Below, piece by piece: positions 1 through 6,311 of a stretch of 33,828 bases of DNA. This stretch comes from an uncultured Variovorax sp. Lineage in GTDB: Bacteria > Pseudomonadota > Gammaproteobacteria > Burkholderiales > Burkholderiaceae. Within the stretch, counting starts at the first letter, position 1. Every line of letters begins with the position of its first letter. The position numbers were made by a program, and so were the translations under genes. A model generated the notes under the pieces. That model was not told where the DNA came from. It was given only the letters and a program-made list of their open reading frames with translations, and made no database searches. The DNA is taken from assembly GCA_946478645.1 (NCBI GenBank), contig CAMLCW010000008.1, positions 1 to 33,828 on the forward strand. The letters are read 5' to 3'.

Positions 1-197
1 CTTGAAAAGGCCATAAATAGGCAAAAAGTCACGTTTTCTGGCTTGTTTCGGTCGCGTGCGTGCGTTTGCGTTACGTTACGACGCAGGACGGAACGCCGTA
101 ACACCGGCAGACATCGGGAGGCAGAAACCCCCTTGATTTCGATGTTCGAGCCCCGTTGGCTAGTACTTTGGGGCTAATGAACGAGGGCGAGTCTTGT
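1..197. other. Intergenic region with GTTACG repeats
   Basis: No convincing gene is visible in these 197 bases. They are less GC-rich than the surroundings at the left edge. They contain two overlapping GTTACG hexamers (70-75 and 75-80) and an inverted copy CGTAAC at 97-102, which could be an operator. A short stem AGCCCC/GGGGCT (149-154 with 170-175) lies just beyond the stop of the minus-strand kinase-like gene. It has no T-tract after it, so it is a weak terminator candidate only. A gene outside the left edge may read away from here. Confidence 0.4.
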
Positions 198-923
198 TCA
201 GGCGCTGCTGGCGCCCAGCCCAAGGCGCTGCAGTACCTGCCGGTCGTACCGCGCCCAGTCCCGGCCTGAGTTCTCGATCGCGATCTTGTCGAGCGCCAAG
301 CGCTCGAACAGCGCGTCGGTGAGGCGCCGGTAGTCCTGGTAGAGCGCGATGAGCCCGTCGAGGCCTGCCAGTTGGCGCCGGGTGGCGTAGGGCGCCTTCA
401 GCTTCCAGTCGACCTGGTACTTCACCCAGGCGTCGCCGCGCTCGGCGCAGACGGTGCGAATGGCGTGCGCCACGTCCTGCTGCCAGAAATAGACCACGAG
501 CGGCGCCAGCGGCGCGATGGCTTCGGCTACGCGGTCGCAGTACGCGGCGATCTCGTCGCTGCTCGCTTCCATCAGGAAGAGGTTCGTGAGATCGCCGTGG
601 AACAGCTGCCCGTCGAGCACCGGCACGACGTGGTCGTGCTGCGCCGCGGTGGCGAAGCGCTGCCACCGTGCCACGGCGCGCGCAGCGAGCTGGTCCGCAC
701 TGGCATCGCGCCAAGGTTCGAACCAGTGCGCGAGCTCGTCGGTTGCTCGGACCGGGTGCGGGTCGGTGCGTTCGTGAATAGCCCGGGCCGGCCGCTTCGC
801 GTCGCCGAATGCCTGTGCCACGCGCCGCATCGTGGTCGACTTGCCCGAGCCCATGATGCCCTCGACGATCACGAGGCAGTGGCGTGTGGGGGTGGGGTGG
901 CTCGAAGCCGTGGCGCGCGTCAT
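198..923 (-). CDS. P-loop NTPase, kinase-like
   Basis: This 241-residue cytoplasmic protein is probably a nucleotide-dependent kinase or NTPase of unknown substrate. Residues 22-29 (GIMGSGKS) form a Walker A motif after a short beta strand (LVIVEG), the usual start of a P-loop kinase fold. The rest is mostly helical and charged, with no other motif I can name. The start ATG overlaps the stop of the upstream acetyltransferase as ATGA, so the two are translationally coupled, and it is the last gene of a three-gene minus-strand operon. The P-loop call is firm. A small-molecule or nucleoside kinase is likely but the substrate cannot be read from the sequence. Confidence 0.75.
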   Translation of the reverse strand: MTRATASSHPTPTRHCLVIVEGIMGSGKSTTMRRVAQAFGDAKRPARAIHERTDPHPVRATDELAHWFEPWRDASADQLAARAVARWQRFATAAQHDHVVPVLDGQLFHGDLTNLFLMEASSDEIAAYCDRVAEAIAPLAPLVVYFWQQDVAHAIRTVCAERGDAWVKYQVDWKLKAPYATRRQLAGLDGLIALYQDYRRLTDALFERLALDKIAIENSGRDWARYDRQVLQRLGLGASSA

Positions 924-1441
924 GCCGCTGCGGCCGGCGTTGCGCCGTGCTCGCGCAGCAATGCCATCGCGTGGCTGTCCTCGTAGCGGCCGTCGACGCA
1001 GGTGGCTTGCCGCATCAGCCCTTCGGTGGCAAAGCCCAGGCGCTCGTACAGCGCCCTGGCGTTGGCGTTGCCCGCGCGCACGGTCAACTCGATGCGCGTG
1101 AGCCCGCGCGCCCAGGCGCCCGCTATGGCGGCCTTCAACAGCAACTCGCCGATGCCACGGTGCCGGAACGCCGGCAGCAGCCCGATGCCGAGCGTGCCGA
1201 CATGCGCGCGGGCCTCACCGCGCACCGGCAGCACGTCGCACCAGCCGATGACCTGTTCGTTCCAGAGCGCGACGCACATGCAGTCGTCGTTGGCGATGAC
1301 CGACCGGTAAAACGCGAAGGCCGCCTCGCGCGGCGGCGCCTCGGTGAAGGCGAGGTATTTCTTCTCGCGCGCGACGGTGTCGAGTGCGGCGCGCAGGCCC
1401 TGGAAGTGCGGCTCGGCCACGGGCACGATCGAGAGGCTCAT
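920..1441 (-). CDS. GNAT family N-acetyltransferase
   Basis: This 173-residue protein should transfer an acetyl group from acetyl-CoA to an amine. The acetyl-CoA pyrophosphate loop is visible at residues 93-98 (RHRGIG), preceded by the motif A strand (GTLGIGLLP). It is followed by the typical motif B end, an Asn-rich turn and LYERLGF at about 125-137. The open frame extends upstream to 1600, but that extension is Arg/Pro-rich junk and overlaps the DUF1801 gene. The start at 1441 (MSLSIVPV) gives the usual GNAT length. The stop overlaps the next gene by four bases. Acceptor unknown; the RimI/RimJ-like layout is common to many small-molecule acetyltransferases. Confidence 0.87.
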   Translation of the reverse strand: MSLSIVPVAEPHFQGLRAALDTVAREKKYLAFTEAPPREAAFAFYRSVIANDDCMCVALWNEQVIGWCDVLPVRGEARAHVGTLGIGLLPAFRHRGIGELLLKAAIAGAWARGLTRIELTVRAGNANARALYERLGFATEGLMRQATCVDGRYEDSHAMALLREHGATPAAAA

Positions 1442-1451
1442 GGCGCGGCGC

Positions 1452-1883
1452 CTAGGCGGCCTTGCGTTTCGCCCTGGCCCGCACCTTGGCCGCGTTGTGC
1501 TCGGCCGCCGCCCACACCAGCGCCTTGAACGCCGCCGCATCGACCGACTCGCCCTCGCGGATGTCGATGGCGCGGCGCGTGTTGCCGTCGAGGCTGGCAT
1601 TGAAGAGGCCGGCCGGGTCGTCGAGCGCGGCGCCGTGGGCGAAGGTCAGCTTGACCCAGGCCTTGTAGCTTTCGCCGGTGCACAGGATGCCGTGGTGCGA
1701 CCACACGGGCGTGCCCATCCACTTCACTTCTTCCACCACGTCGGGCAAGGCCTCGCGGATGAGGGCGCGCATGCGGCCGAGCGCGGCGCCGCGCCAGCCG
1801 CCAAGCTCGGCGAGCCTGCGGTCGATCTGCGCGGCAGCGGGCAGGTCGCTGTCGGTGGAGGGGGTGGTGTCGGGCTTTGCCAT
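1452..1883 (-). CDS. DUF1801 domain protein
   Basis: This 143-residue cytoplasmic protein matches the DUF1801 (YdhG/YdeI-like) pattern. A helical N-terminus (residues 15-50) leads to VKWMGTPVWSHHGILCTGESYKA, then VKLTFAHGAAL, DDPAGLFNASLDGN and RRAIDIREGE, which are the recurring DUF1801 blocks. The C-terminus is a basic tail (RARAKRKAA). No enzymatic role is established for the family. It is the first gene of the operon with the acetyltransferase and the P-loop protein, and it diverges from the amidohydrolase gene across 77 bases. The family call is confident, the function unknown. Confidence 0.8.
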   Translation of the reverse strand: MAKPDTTPSTDSDLPAAAQIDRRLAELGGWRGAALGRMRALIREALPDVVEEVKWMGTPVWSHHGILCTGESYKAWVKLTFAHGAALDDPAGLFNASLDGNTRRAIDIREGESVDAAAFKALVWAAAEHNAAKVRARAKRKAA

Positions 1884-1960
1884 GCGCGCTCCTCGGTGTG
1901 GGCGTCAAAACTTGCGCAGATGCTAACTGCCCCCGCCGCCGTGCCGCGCAATGAGGCATC

Positions 1961-2899
1961 ATGCGCGCGCTGTTGTCATTGGGTTTCGCCATGCGCCTCC
2001 TTGCCGCACCGCTGTTCGCCGCCTGCCTTGCGCTCGCGCTGTGCGCTCATGCCCAGGCGCAGCCGCTCGCCGGACCCGCCCCTGAACTGGTGCCGTTCGC
2101 CGATGCGCACGTGCACCTGAACGACCCCGACATGCAGCTTCAGTTGATGGCGCGCTGGGGCGCGACGCATGCGGTGGTTTTTTGGGGTGGCCGCAGCAGC
2201 AATGACTCGGTGCGCGACGCCGCGCGCCGCCATCCGGGCCAGCTGATTCCGTTCGCCTCGATCTCGCCGGAGCGCACGGCCTACCGTCCCGCATGGGAGC
2301 GAGACGATCCGTCATTGCTTGCGCAACTCGATGCCATGCTGGCCTCCGGCGAGTTCAAGGGCATCGGCGAAATCTCGGCTGCGCACTTTCCCTCGGCCGG
2401 CTTCGCCGAAACCGACTTCAGTCCCATCGGCGCGATGATGTCCGGCATCATGGCGCTCGCGCGCAAGCACAAGGTGCCGGTGATGGTGCACGTGGAGTCG
2501 ACCCGCATGGGGGAACTGGGCACGATGCTCGAACGCTTTCCGGATGTCGACGTGATCTGGGCCCACGGCGGCTACACGCCGCTCTTCCTGGCGCGGCGCA
2601 TGCTGGAGCGCCACCCCAACCTCTACTACGAACTCAGCGCGCGCACCTGGCCCCGGCATCCGCGGTCGCCCGACTACACGGTCTTGCGCGACGGCACGAA
2701 CGTCTGGCCCGAATGGCTGCGCCTCATCGAGGAGATGCCCGGCCGGTTCATCGTCGGCACCGACGCAAGCCACCGCTCGGCCGAGAGCGAGGCGATGAAG
2801 TTCGCCAGCGTGCAGAACTTCCTGCGCCAGCTTTCGCCAGCGGCCCGCGAACCGGTCGCACGCGGCAATCTGCTTAGGCTGGTGGGCGTGGCGCCCTGA
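1961..2899 (+). CDS. Secreted amidohydrolase-family protein
   Basis: This 312-residue metal-dependent hydrolase of the amidohydrolase superfamily is probably exported. A hydrophobic leader with an Ala-x-Ala site covers roughly residues 11-33. The full metal-ligand set is visible: H50 and H52 in DAHVHL, E137 in GIGEIS, H177 in MVHVES, H202 in WAHGG and D268 in VGTDAS. This fits the TIM-barrel Amidohydro_2/TatD-like fold. The start at 1961 is favoured by GAGG at 1953-1956; an internal ATG at 1991 would give a shorter leader. The gene converges with ridA with only four bases between the stops. The substrate is not evident, and the exported location is unusual for TatD-like enzymes. Confidence 0.82.
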   Translation: MRALLSLGFAMRLLAAPLFAACLALALCAHAQAQPLAGPAPELVPFADAHVHLNDPDMQLQLMARWGATHAVVFWGGRSSNDSVRDAARRHPGQLIPFASISPERTAYRPAWERDDPSLLAQLDAMLASGEFKGIGEISAAHFPSAGFAETDFSPIGAMMSGIMALARKHKVPVMVHVESTRMGELGTMLERFPDVDVIWAHGGYTPLFLARRMLERHPNLYYELSARTWPRHPRSPDYTVLRDGTNVWPEWLRLIEEMPGRFIVGTDASHRSAESEAMKFASVQNFLRQLSPAAREPVARGNLLRLVGVAP

Positions 2900-2903
2900 G
2901 CGT

Positions 2904-3302
2904 TCAGGCGACAGGCGTGCCCGACCCCTTCAGCGCCGTCACCTCGATCTCGATCTTCATGCGCGGGTCCGCAAGACCCGCCGAGATCATCATCGCGGCC
3001 GGGCGCACGCTGCCGAAGTACTTGCGCAGCACGGGCCAGCAAGCCTCGAAGTCGCCGCCGTCGGGCAGCACGTAGGTCACGCGCACCACGTCGTCCATGC
3101 CCGCGCCGGCCTGTTCCAGCGCCGACGCGATGTTCCTCAGGCACTGCTCGGCCTGCTCGACCACGCCATCGGCGATGGTCATCGTGGCGTAGTCGAAGCC
3201 GGTGGTGCCCGAGACGAAAACCCAGTCGCCTGCCACCACCGCGCGCGAGTAGCCAATCTGTTCCTCGAAGGTGGAGCCGGAGCTGATGCGTTGTCGCGCC
3301 AT
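2904..3302 (-). CDS. RidA family enamine/imine deaminase
   Basis: This 132-residue protein belongs to the YjgF/YER057c/UK114 family. RidA hydrolyses reactive enamine or imine intermediates released by PLP enzymes and acts as a trimer in the cytoplasm. Landmarks are SGTTGFD (31-37), the central helix with QCLRNIASALEQAGAGMDDVV, and the signature around R100 (VRPAAMMIS) with E120 in the last strand (IEIEVTAL). Both the catalytic Arg and the Glu of the archetypal subgroup are present, so deaminase activity is plausible. The length is normal. The gene sits downstream of the DUF2231 gene on the same strand but is separated by 63 bases carrying an inverted repeat. Confidence 0.88.
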   Translation of the reverse strand: MARQRISSGSTFEEQIGYSRAVVAGDWVFVSGTTGFDYATMTIADGVVEQAEQCLRNIASALEQAGAGMDDVVRVTYVLPDGGDFEACWPVLRKYFGSVRPAAMMISAGLADPRMKIEIEVTALKGSGTPVA

Positions 3303-3308
3303 GGTTCG

Positions 3309-3336
3309 ATCGCCAGTCTGTGGAAAGGCTGGCGAT
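3309..3336. promoter_or_regulatory. Inverted repeat upstream of ridA
   Basis: ATCGCCAG (3309-3316) and CTGGCGAT (3329-3336) form a perfect 8-bp dyad with a 12-base centre. It lies 7 bases before the ridA start and after the DUF2231 stop, both genes reading leftward. It could be an operator, a leader hairpin for ridA or a weak terminator; no T-tract follows on either strand. Confidence 0.35.
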
Positions 3337-3365
3337 GCTAAACCAGGCCCGGCGGGCGCGCGGCG

Positions 3366-3872
3366 CTAATTGCCGGCGACGACGCGCGGGTGCTTGCGCA
3401 CGGCCGTCTCGTGCAGCGAGCTCGGTGCGTCGAGGCCCGCGTCCTCGTCGACGCCCACCGCCAGGCGGTCGACCAGCTCGCCGCCGAGCCAGGCCGTGAC
3501 CAGCGCGATCGCTGCGCCCGCGAAGGACCAGATCGACTGGCCCAGGTCGGGCGCATAGCCGCGGTCGCGCAGGAAGAAGCTCAGCGCGAACAGCAGCAGC
3601 ACCACGACGTTGCCGCCGCCGTGCAGCGCACCGATGCGCTTGGCGCGGGTGCCTTGGGGAATGCCGAGCCAGTCGATGGTGCCGAAGGGTGCGGCGAGCA
3701 CGCCGCCCACCAGGCCGGCTGCGATCATCCAGTACGCCACGGCGGCCATGACCTGGCTGCCGGTGGCAATGTGGATGATGTCGAAGACCACCGCCGTGGC
3801 GAGCAGCCCGAGCGGAAAAACCACGAGCATCTGATGCACCGGGTGGCCGAGGAATCGAACTCTTGCGCGCAT
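3366..3872 (-). CDS. DUF2231 integral membrane protein
   Basis: This 168-residue inner-membrane protein has four predicted helices (about 14-33, 41-63, 83-101 and 112-131). The family signature is at the N-terminus (LGHPVHQMLVVFPLG), with a second conserved stretch around FGTIDWLGIP and a third-helix histidine at ALHGGGN. These histidines are typical of DUF2231 proteins, which are often linked to redox or heme-type membrane functions, although no firm role is known. The frame stays open upstream to 5411, but that part lies opposite the copper genes and is not coding. The start at 3872 has a GAGAGG ribosome site at a proper distance. It diverges from the copper cassette. Confidence 0.82.
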   Translation of the reverse strand: MRARVRFLGHPVHQMLVVFPLGLLATAVVFDIIHIATGSQVMAAVAYWMIAAGLVGGVLAAPFGTIDWLGIPQGTRAKRIGALHGGGNVVVLLLFALSFFLRDRGYAPDLGQSIWSFAGAAIALVTAWLGGELVDRLAVGVDEDAGLDAPSSLHETAVRKHPRVVAGN

Positions 3873-4033
3873 GGGGTTGCCTCTCGGGAAGTCCTGTTCA
3901 GGCTTGCAACATCCGGCGCGCGTTGGCCGGCCTGCGCGGGCCGGCGCCGCCAGTCGGAGTCGGTACATTCCTACCACCGGCCCGGTATGCCCCCACGCCA
4001 ACCGGGATGCTGTTTTCTCTACAATCCCGGCCG
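3873..4033. promoter_or_regulatory. Divergent promoter region, DUF2231 / copper cassette
   Basis: These 161 bases separate the leftward DUF2231 gene from the rightward copper genes. A TACAAT hexamer at 4020-4025 is a good -10 candidate for the rightward unit, but it is only 8 bases from the ATG at 4034. That would make the transcript nearly leaderless, and no good -35 is visible. A dyad CCGGGA/TCCCGG (4002-4007 with 4025-4030) flanks this -10. A 7-bp GC hairpin GCCGGCC/GGCCGGC lies at 3926-3945. I could not recognise a CueR or CopR box with confidence. Confidence 0.35.
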
Positions 4034-4441
4034 ATGTACCGGGTTCGCCTTTTCGTTCTTTGGCTGGTGGTGTTGGCCGTGCCCCTGCAGGCATTTGCGG
4101 CGGCAGCCATGGCCTTCTGCGAACCGGCGCCAGCGGCGGCCACCGCCGCCAGTTCGGCCGGCGACCATCGTGCGCATGGGCATTCGCATGCCGCGCATGC
4201 CGCGGACACCGCTGCGTCCGTCGCCCACCACCACGGCGACCCGACGGGCGACGACAGCGCATCGCACCCGTCCGACGCGATGCACAAGTGCGGCAGCTGC
4301 GGCGCATGCCACGGCACCGCGCTGACCTGCACGCTGGAACTCGCGGTGTTCCAGGGCCTTCCCCGGGCCGACCTGGCCGAGCCGCCTTCCGCGGTGACCA
4401 CGGTCGCACCGCGCCTCCTCGACCGACCTCCTCGCGCCTGA
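4034..4441 (+). CDS. His/Cys-rich small exported protein, copper cassette
   Basis: This 135-residue protein probably binds metal in the periplasm. Residues 1-24 form a signal peptide with hydrophobic core LFVLWLVVLAVPLQAFAAA. The mature part has a His-rich segment (H45 to H68, with HGHSH and HHH) and a Cys cluster C86-x2-C89-x2-C92-H93, plus C29 and C99. The start at 4034 is chosen because it leaves a standard signal peptide; the frame is open further upstream but that part is not protein-like. It is the first gene of the copper cassette. Copper or other soft-metal binding is inferred from composition and context. The family is not one I can name with certainty; a DUF2946-type relation is possible. 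Confidence 0.7.
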   Translation: MYRVRLFVLWLVVLAVPLQAFAAAAMAFCEPAPAAATAASSAGDHRAHGHSHAAHAADTAASVAHHHGDPTGDDSASHPSDAMHKCGSCGACHGTALTCTLELAVFQGLPRADLAEPPSAVTTVAPRLLDRPPRA

Positions 4442-4460
4442 AGCGCTGCTGACGCGCGTG

Positions 4461-4539
4461 CGCCCGCGGTCCGCCCAGGACCACGGGCGAGCGCCTGCAC
4501 CGCCTGCGTCGTCCACGCCCGGCTCCCTTTTTGCCGGGC
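4461..4539 (+). other. Two tandem stem-loops inside copper operon
   Basis: Between the first two copper genes lie two strong stems. One pairs CGCCCG-C-GGTCC with GGACC-A-CGGGCG (4461-4489, 5-base loop, one mismatch). The other pairs GCCCGGC (4517-4523) with GCCGGGC (4533-4539) around a T-rich loop. Neither is followed by a T-tract, so they look like mRNA processing, stability or partial attenuation elements rather than full terminators. Confidence 0.4.
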
Positions 4540-4585
4540 CGCTGCGCCGACGCATTCCGTCCCTGAACTCGCGAGGACCGATTCC

Positions 4586-4912
4586 ATGTCCCATTCATTG
4601 CCGGCCCTCGGGCTGGCCGTTCTTTCCGCCATGGCGGCGGCATCCGCTGCCGCGGCACAGCCCGCGACCGCACCTGCGATCCCGCAATACCAGAGCGCCT
4701 TCGAGGGCTACCGGCCCTTCGCCGACGAGCAGCCCATTCCGTGGAAGGAAGCCAACGACACGGTCCATCGCCGTGGCGGATGGCGCGCCTATGCGCAGGA
4801 AGCGGCCGCGCCGTCGTCCGCAACCGGCGGCGCAGCAACGGCCGCCCCGGCCGATCCGCATGCGGGCCACCATCGCCATGGCCCCGCGCAATCGAAGGAG
4901 AAGCAGCCATGA
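4586..4912 (+). CDS. Small exported protein of copper cassette
   Basis: This 108-residue protein has an N-terminal signal peptide (about 1-24, ending AAAA before QPAT). The mature region has an aromatic, charged core (FEGYRPFADEQPIPWKEANDTV, then GGWRAYAQEA). It ends in a low-complexity Ala/Pro stretch with a His cluster (HAGHHRHG). The core sequence looks conserved rather than random, and I associate such proteins with TolC/multicopper oxidase clusters in betaproteobacteria, from memory only. The stop overlaps the start of the TolC-like gene as ATGA, so the two are coupled. A periplasmic metal-binding or accessory role is inferred. Confidence 0.7.
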   Translation: MSHSLPALGLAVLSAMAAASAAAAQPATAPAIPQYQSAFEGYRPFADEQPIPWKEANDTVHRRGGWRAYAQEAAAPSSATGGAATAAPADPHAGHHRHGPAQSKEKQP

Positions 4913-6306
4913 GCCGCACATCGTTGTCGCCGCTGCTGCGCCCCGTGGCGACCGCGCTCGCGGTGCTTGCGCTGGCCGGCTGCGCCTCGGTCGGCATCGA
5001 CGAGGCCCTGCAGGACACCAACACGCAGGCCCGGCAGTTCACGCACGGCCAGCTCGAACTGGCGCGCACCCCCGCGCAGCGTGAGCGGCGTGCCGCGCTG
5101 GCCGAAGACCTGCTGTCGCGCCCGCTGTCGCAGAACGACGCGGTGCAGCTTGCGCTGGCCAACAGCCCCGCGGTGCAGGCGCTCATCGCCGAGGGTTGGG
5201 CCGGCATGGCCGCGGCCGACCAGGGCGGCCGGATCGCCAACCCGGTCTTCAGCTTCGAGCGCATGCGCATGGACAGCGAGCTCGAGCTCGGCCGGCTGTT
5301 GTCGGTCGGGCTCGTCGACCTGATCCTGCTGCCGCAGCGCCTGTCGATGGCGCGCAGCCAGTCGGCCGCAGCCCGGTTGCAGCTGACCGGCACCGTCGTC
5401 GACCAGGTCACCCAGGTGCGCCAGGCCTGGGTGCGCGCGGTGGCGGCGCAGCAGCTGCTGCACTACGCCCGCCAGGTGAACAGTGCCGCGCAGGCCAGCG
5501 CCGAGCTCGCGCGCCGCATGCAGCGCATCGGCAACTTCAGCAAGCTGCAGCGTGCGCGCCAGCAGGTGTTCTATGCCGACGCGGCCACGCAGCTGGCGTC
5601 GGCGCAGCACGCCGCCACCGCCGCGCGCGAGGAACTGGTGCGCGTGCTCGGCCTCGACGACGCGCAGGCCGCGAAGCTGGTGCTGCCCGAGCGGCTGCCC
5701 GACCTGCCGAAGGCGCCGCGTGACGCCAGCGAGGTGGCCGCCACCGCCACCGCGCAGCGGCTCGACGTGCAACTGGCGCGCGCGCAGCTCGACGTGGCGG
5801 GCCGGTCGCAGGGTCTCGATTTGCTGTCGAGCTTCATCGACGTGGAACTGGGCGGGCGCCGCGACACCGTGTTCGACAACGCCGACGGCCACCGCAGCAC
5901 GCGGCGCGGCTTCGAGCTCGAGATCCGGCTGCCGCTGTTCGACTGGGGCTCGGCGAAGCGCGACGCGCTCGATGCGCGCTCGCTCGCCGCGGCCCATCGC
6001 TATGACGCGGCGGTGCGCGGCGCCTCGTCGCAGCTGCGCGAGGGCTACTCGGCCTACCGCACCGCCTACGACATCGCGCGGCACTACCGCGACGAGATCG
6101 TGCCGCTGCGCCAGGCCATGGCCGACGAGAACGTGCTTCGCTACAACGGCATGCTGATCGGCGTGTTCGAACTGCTCGCCGAGGCGCGCGAGCAGATCGC
6201 GAGCGTGACCGGCGCCATCAGCGCGCAGCAGCAGTTCTGGCTCGCCGATGCCGCGCTTGCCGCGTCGGTGATCGGCAAGCCGCAACATCCACTTTCCTCG
6301 ATGTGA
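4909..6306 (+). CDS. TolC family outer-membrane lipoprotein
   Basis: This 465-residue outer-membrane efflux protein has a lipoprotein signal ending in a lipobox LAGC with C25 as the lipidated cysteine. Two long helical repeats follow, typical of OEP/TolC channels. The first begins near LSRPLSQNDAVQLALANSPAVQALIAE (about 65-90) and the second near ATATAQRLDVQLARAQLDVA. The C-terminal half includes LPLFDWGSAKRDALDARS. Such proteins trimerise and connect to an inner-membrane pump through an adaptor, but neither partner is encoded nearby. The start at 4909 has an AAGGAG ribosome site and overlaps the previous gene by four bases. Copper or heavy-metal export is inferred from the neighbours (CusC/CzcC-like). 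Confidence 0.85.
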   Translation: MSRTSLSPLLRPVATALAVLALAGCASVGIDEALQDTNTQARQFTHGQLELARTPAQRERRAALAEDLLSRPLSQNDAVQLALANSPAVQALIAEGWAGMAAADQGGRIANPVFSFERMRMDSELELGRLLSVGLVDLILLPQRLSMARSQSAAARLQLTGTVVDQVTQVRQAWVRAVAAQQLLHYARQVNSAAQASAELARRMQRIGNFSKLQRARQQVFYADAATQLASAQHAATAAREELVRVLGLDDAQAAKLVLPERLPDLPKAPRDASEVAATATAQRLDVQLARAQLDVAGRSQGLDLLSSFIDVELGGRRDTVFDNADGHRSTRRGFELEIRLPLFDWGSAKRDALDARSLAAAHRYDAAVRGASSQLREGYSAYRTAYDIARHYRDEIVPLRQAMADENVLRYNGMLIGVFELLAEAREQIASVTGAISAQQQFWLADAALAASVIGKPQHPLSSM

Positions 6307-6311
6307 ACCCC

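Noticed and set aside
140..175. tRNA T-arm-like GTTCGAGCC string
   Set aside because: The flanking bases do not pair into a T-stem, and no acceptor, D-arm or anticodon arm can be drawn.
4298..4312. CxxCH in the first copper protein as a cytochrome c heme site
   Set aside because: The motif lies in a cysteine cluster with His-rich flanks and there is no cytochrome fold, so metal binding is more likely.
3873..5411. N-terminal extension of the DUF2231 frame to 681 residues
   Set aside because: The extension is Arg/Pro/Ser-rich and antisense to the copper genes. The DUF2231 start at 3872 has a good ribosome site and the family N-terminus.
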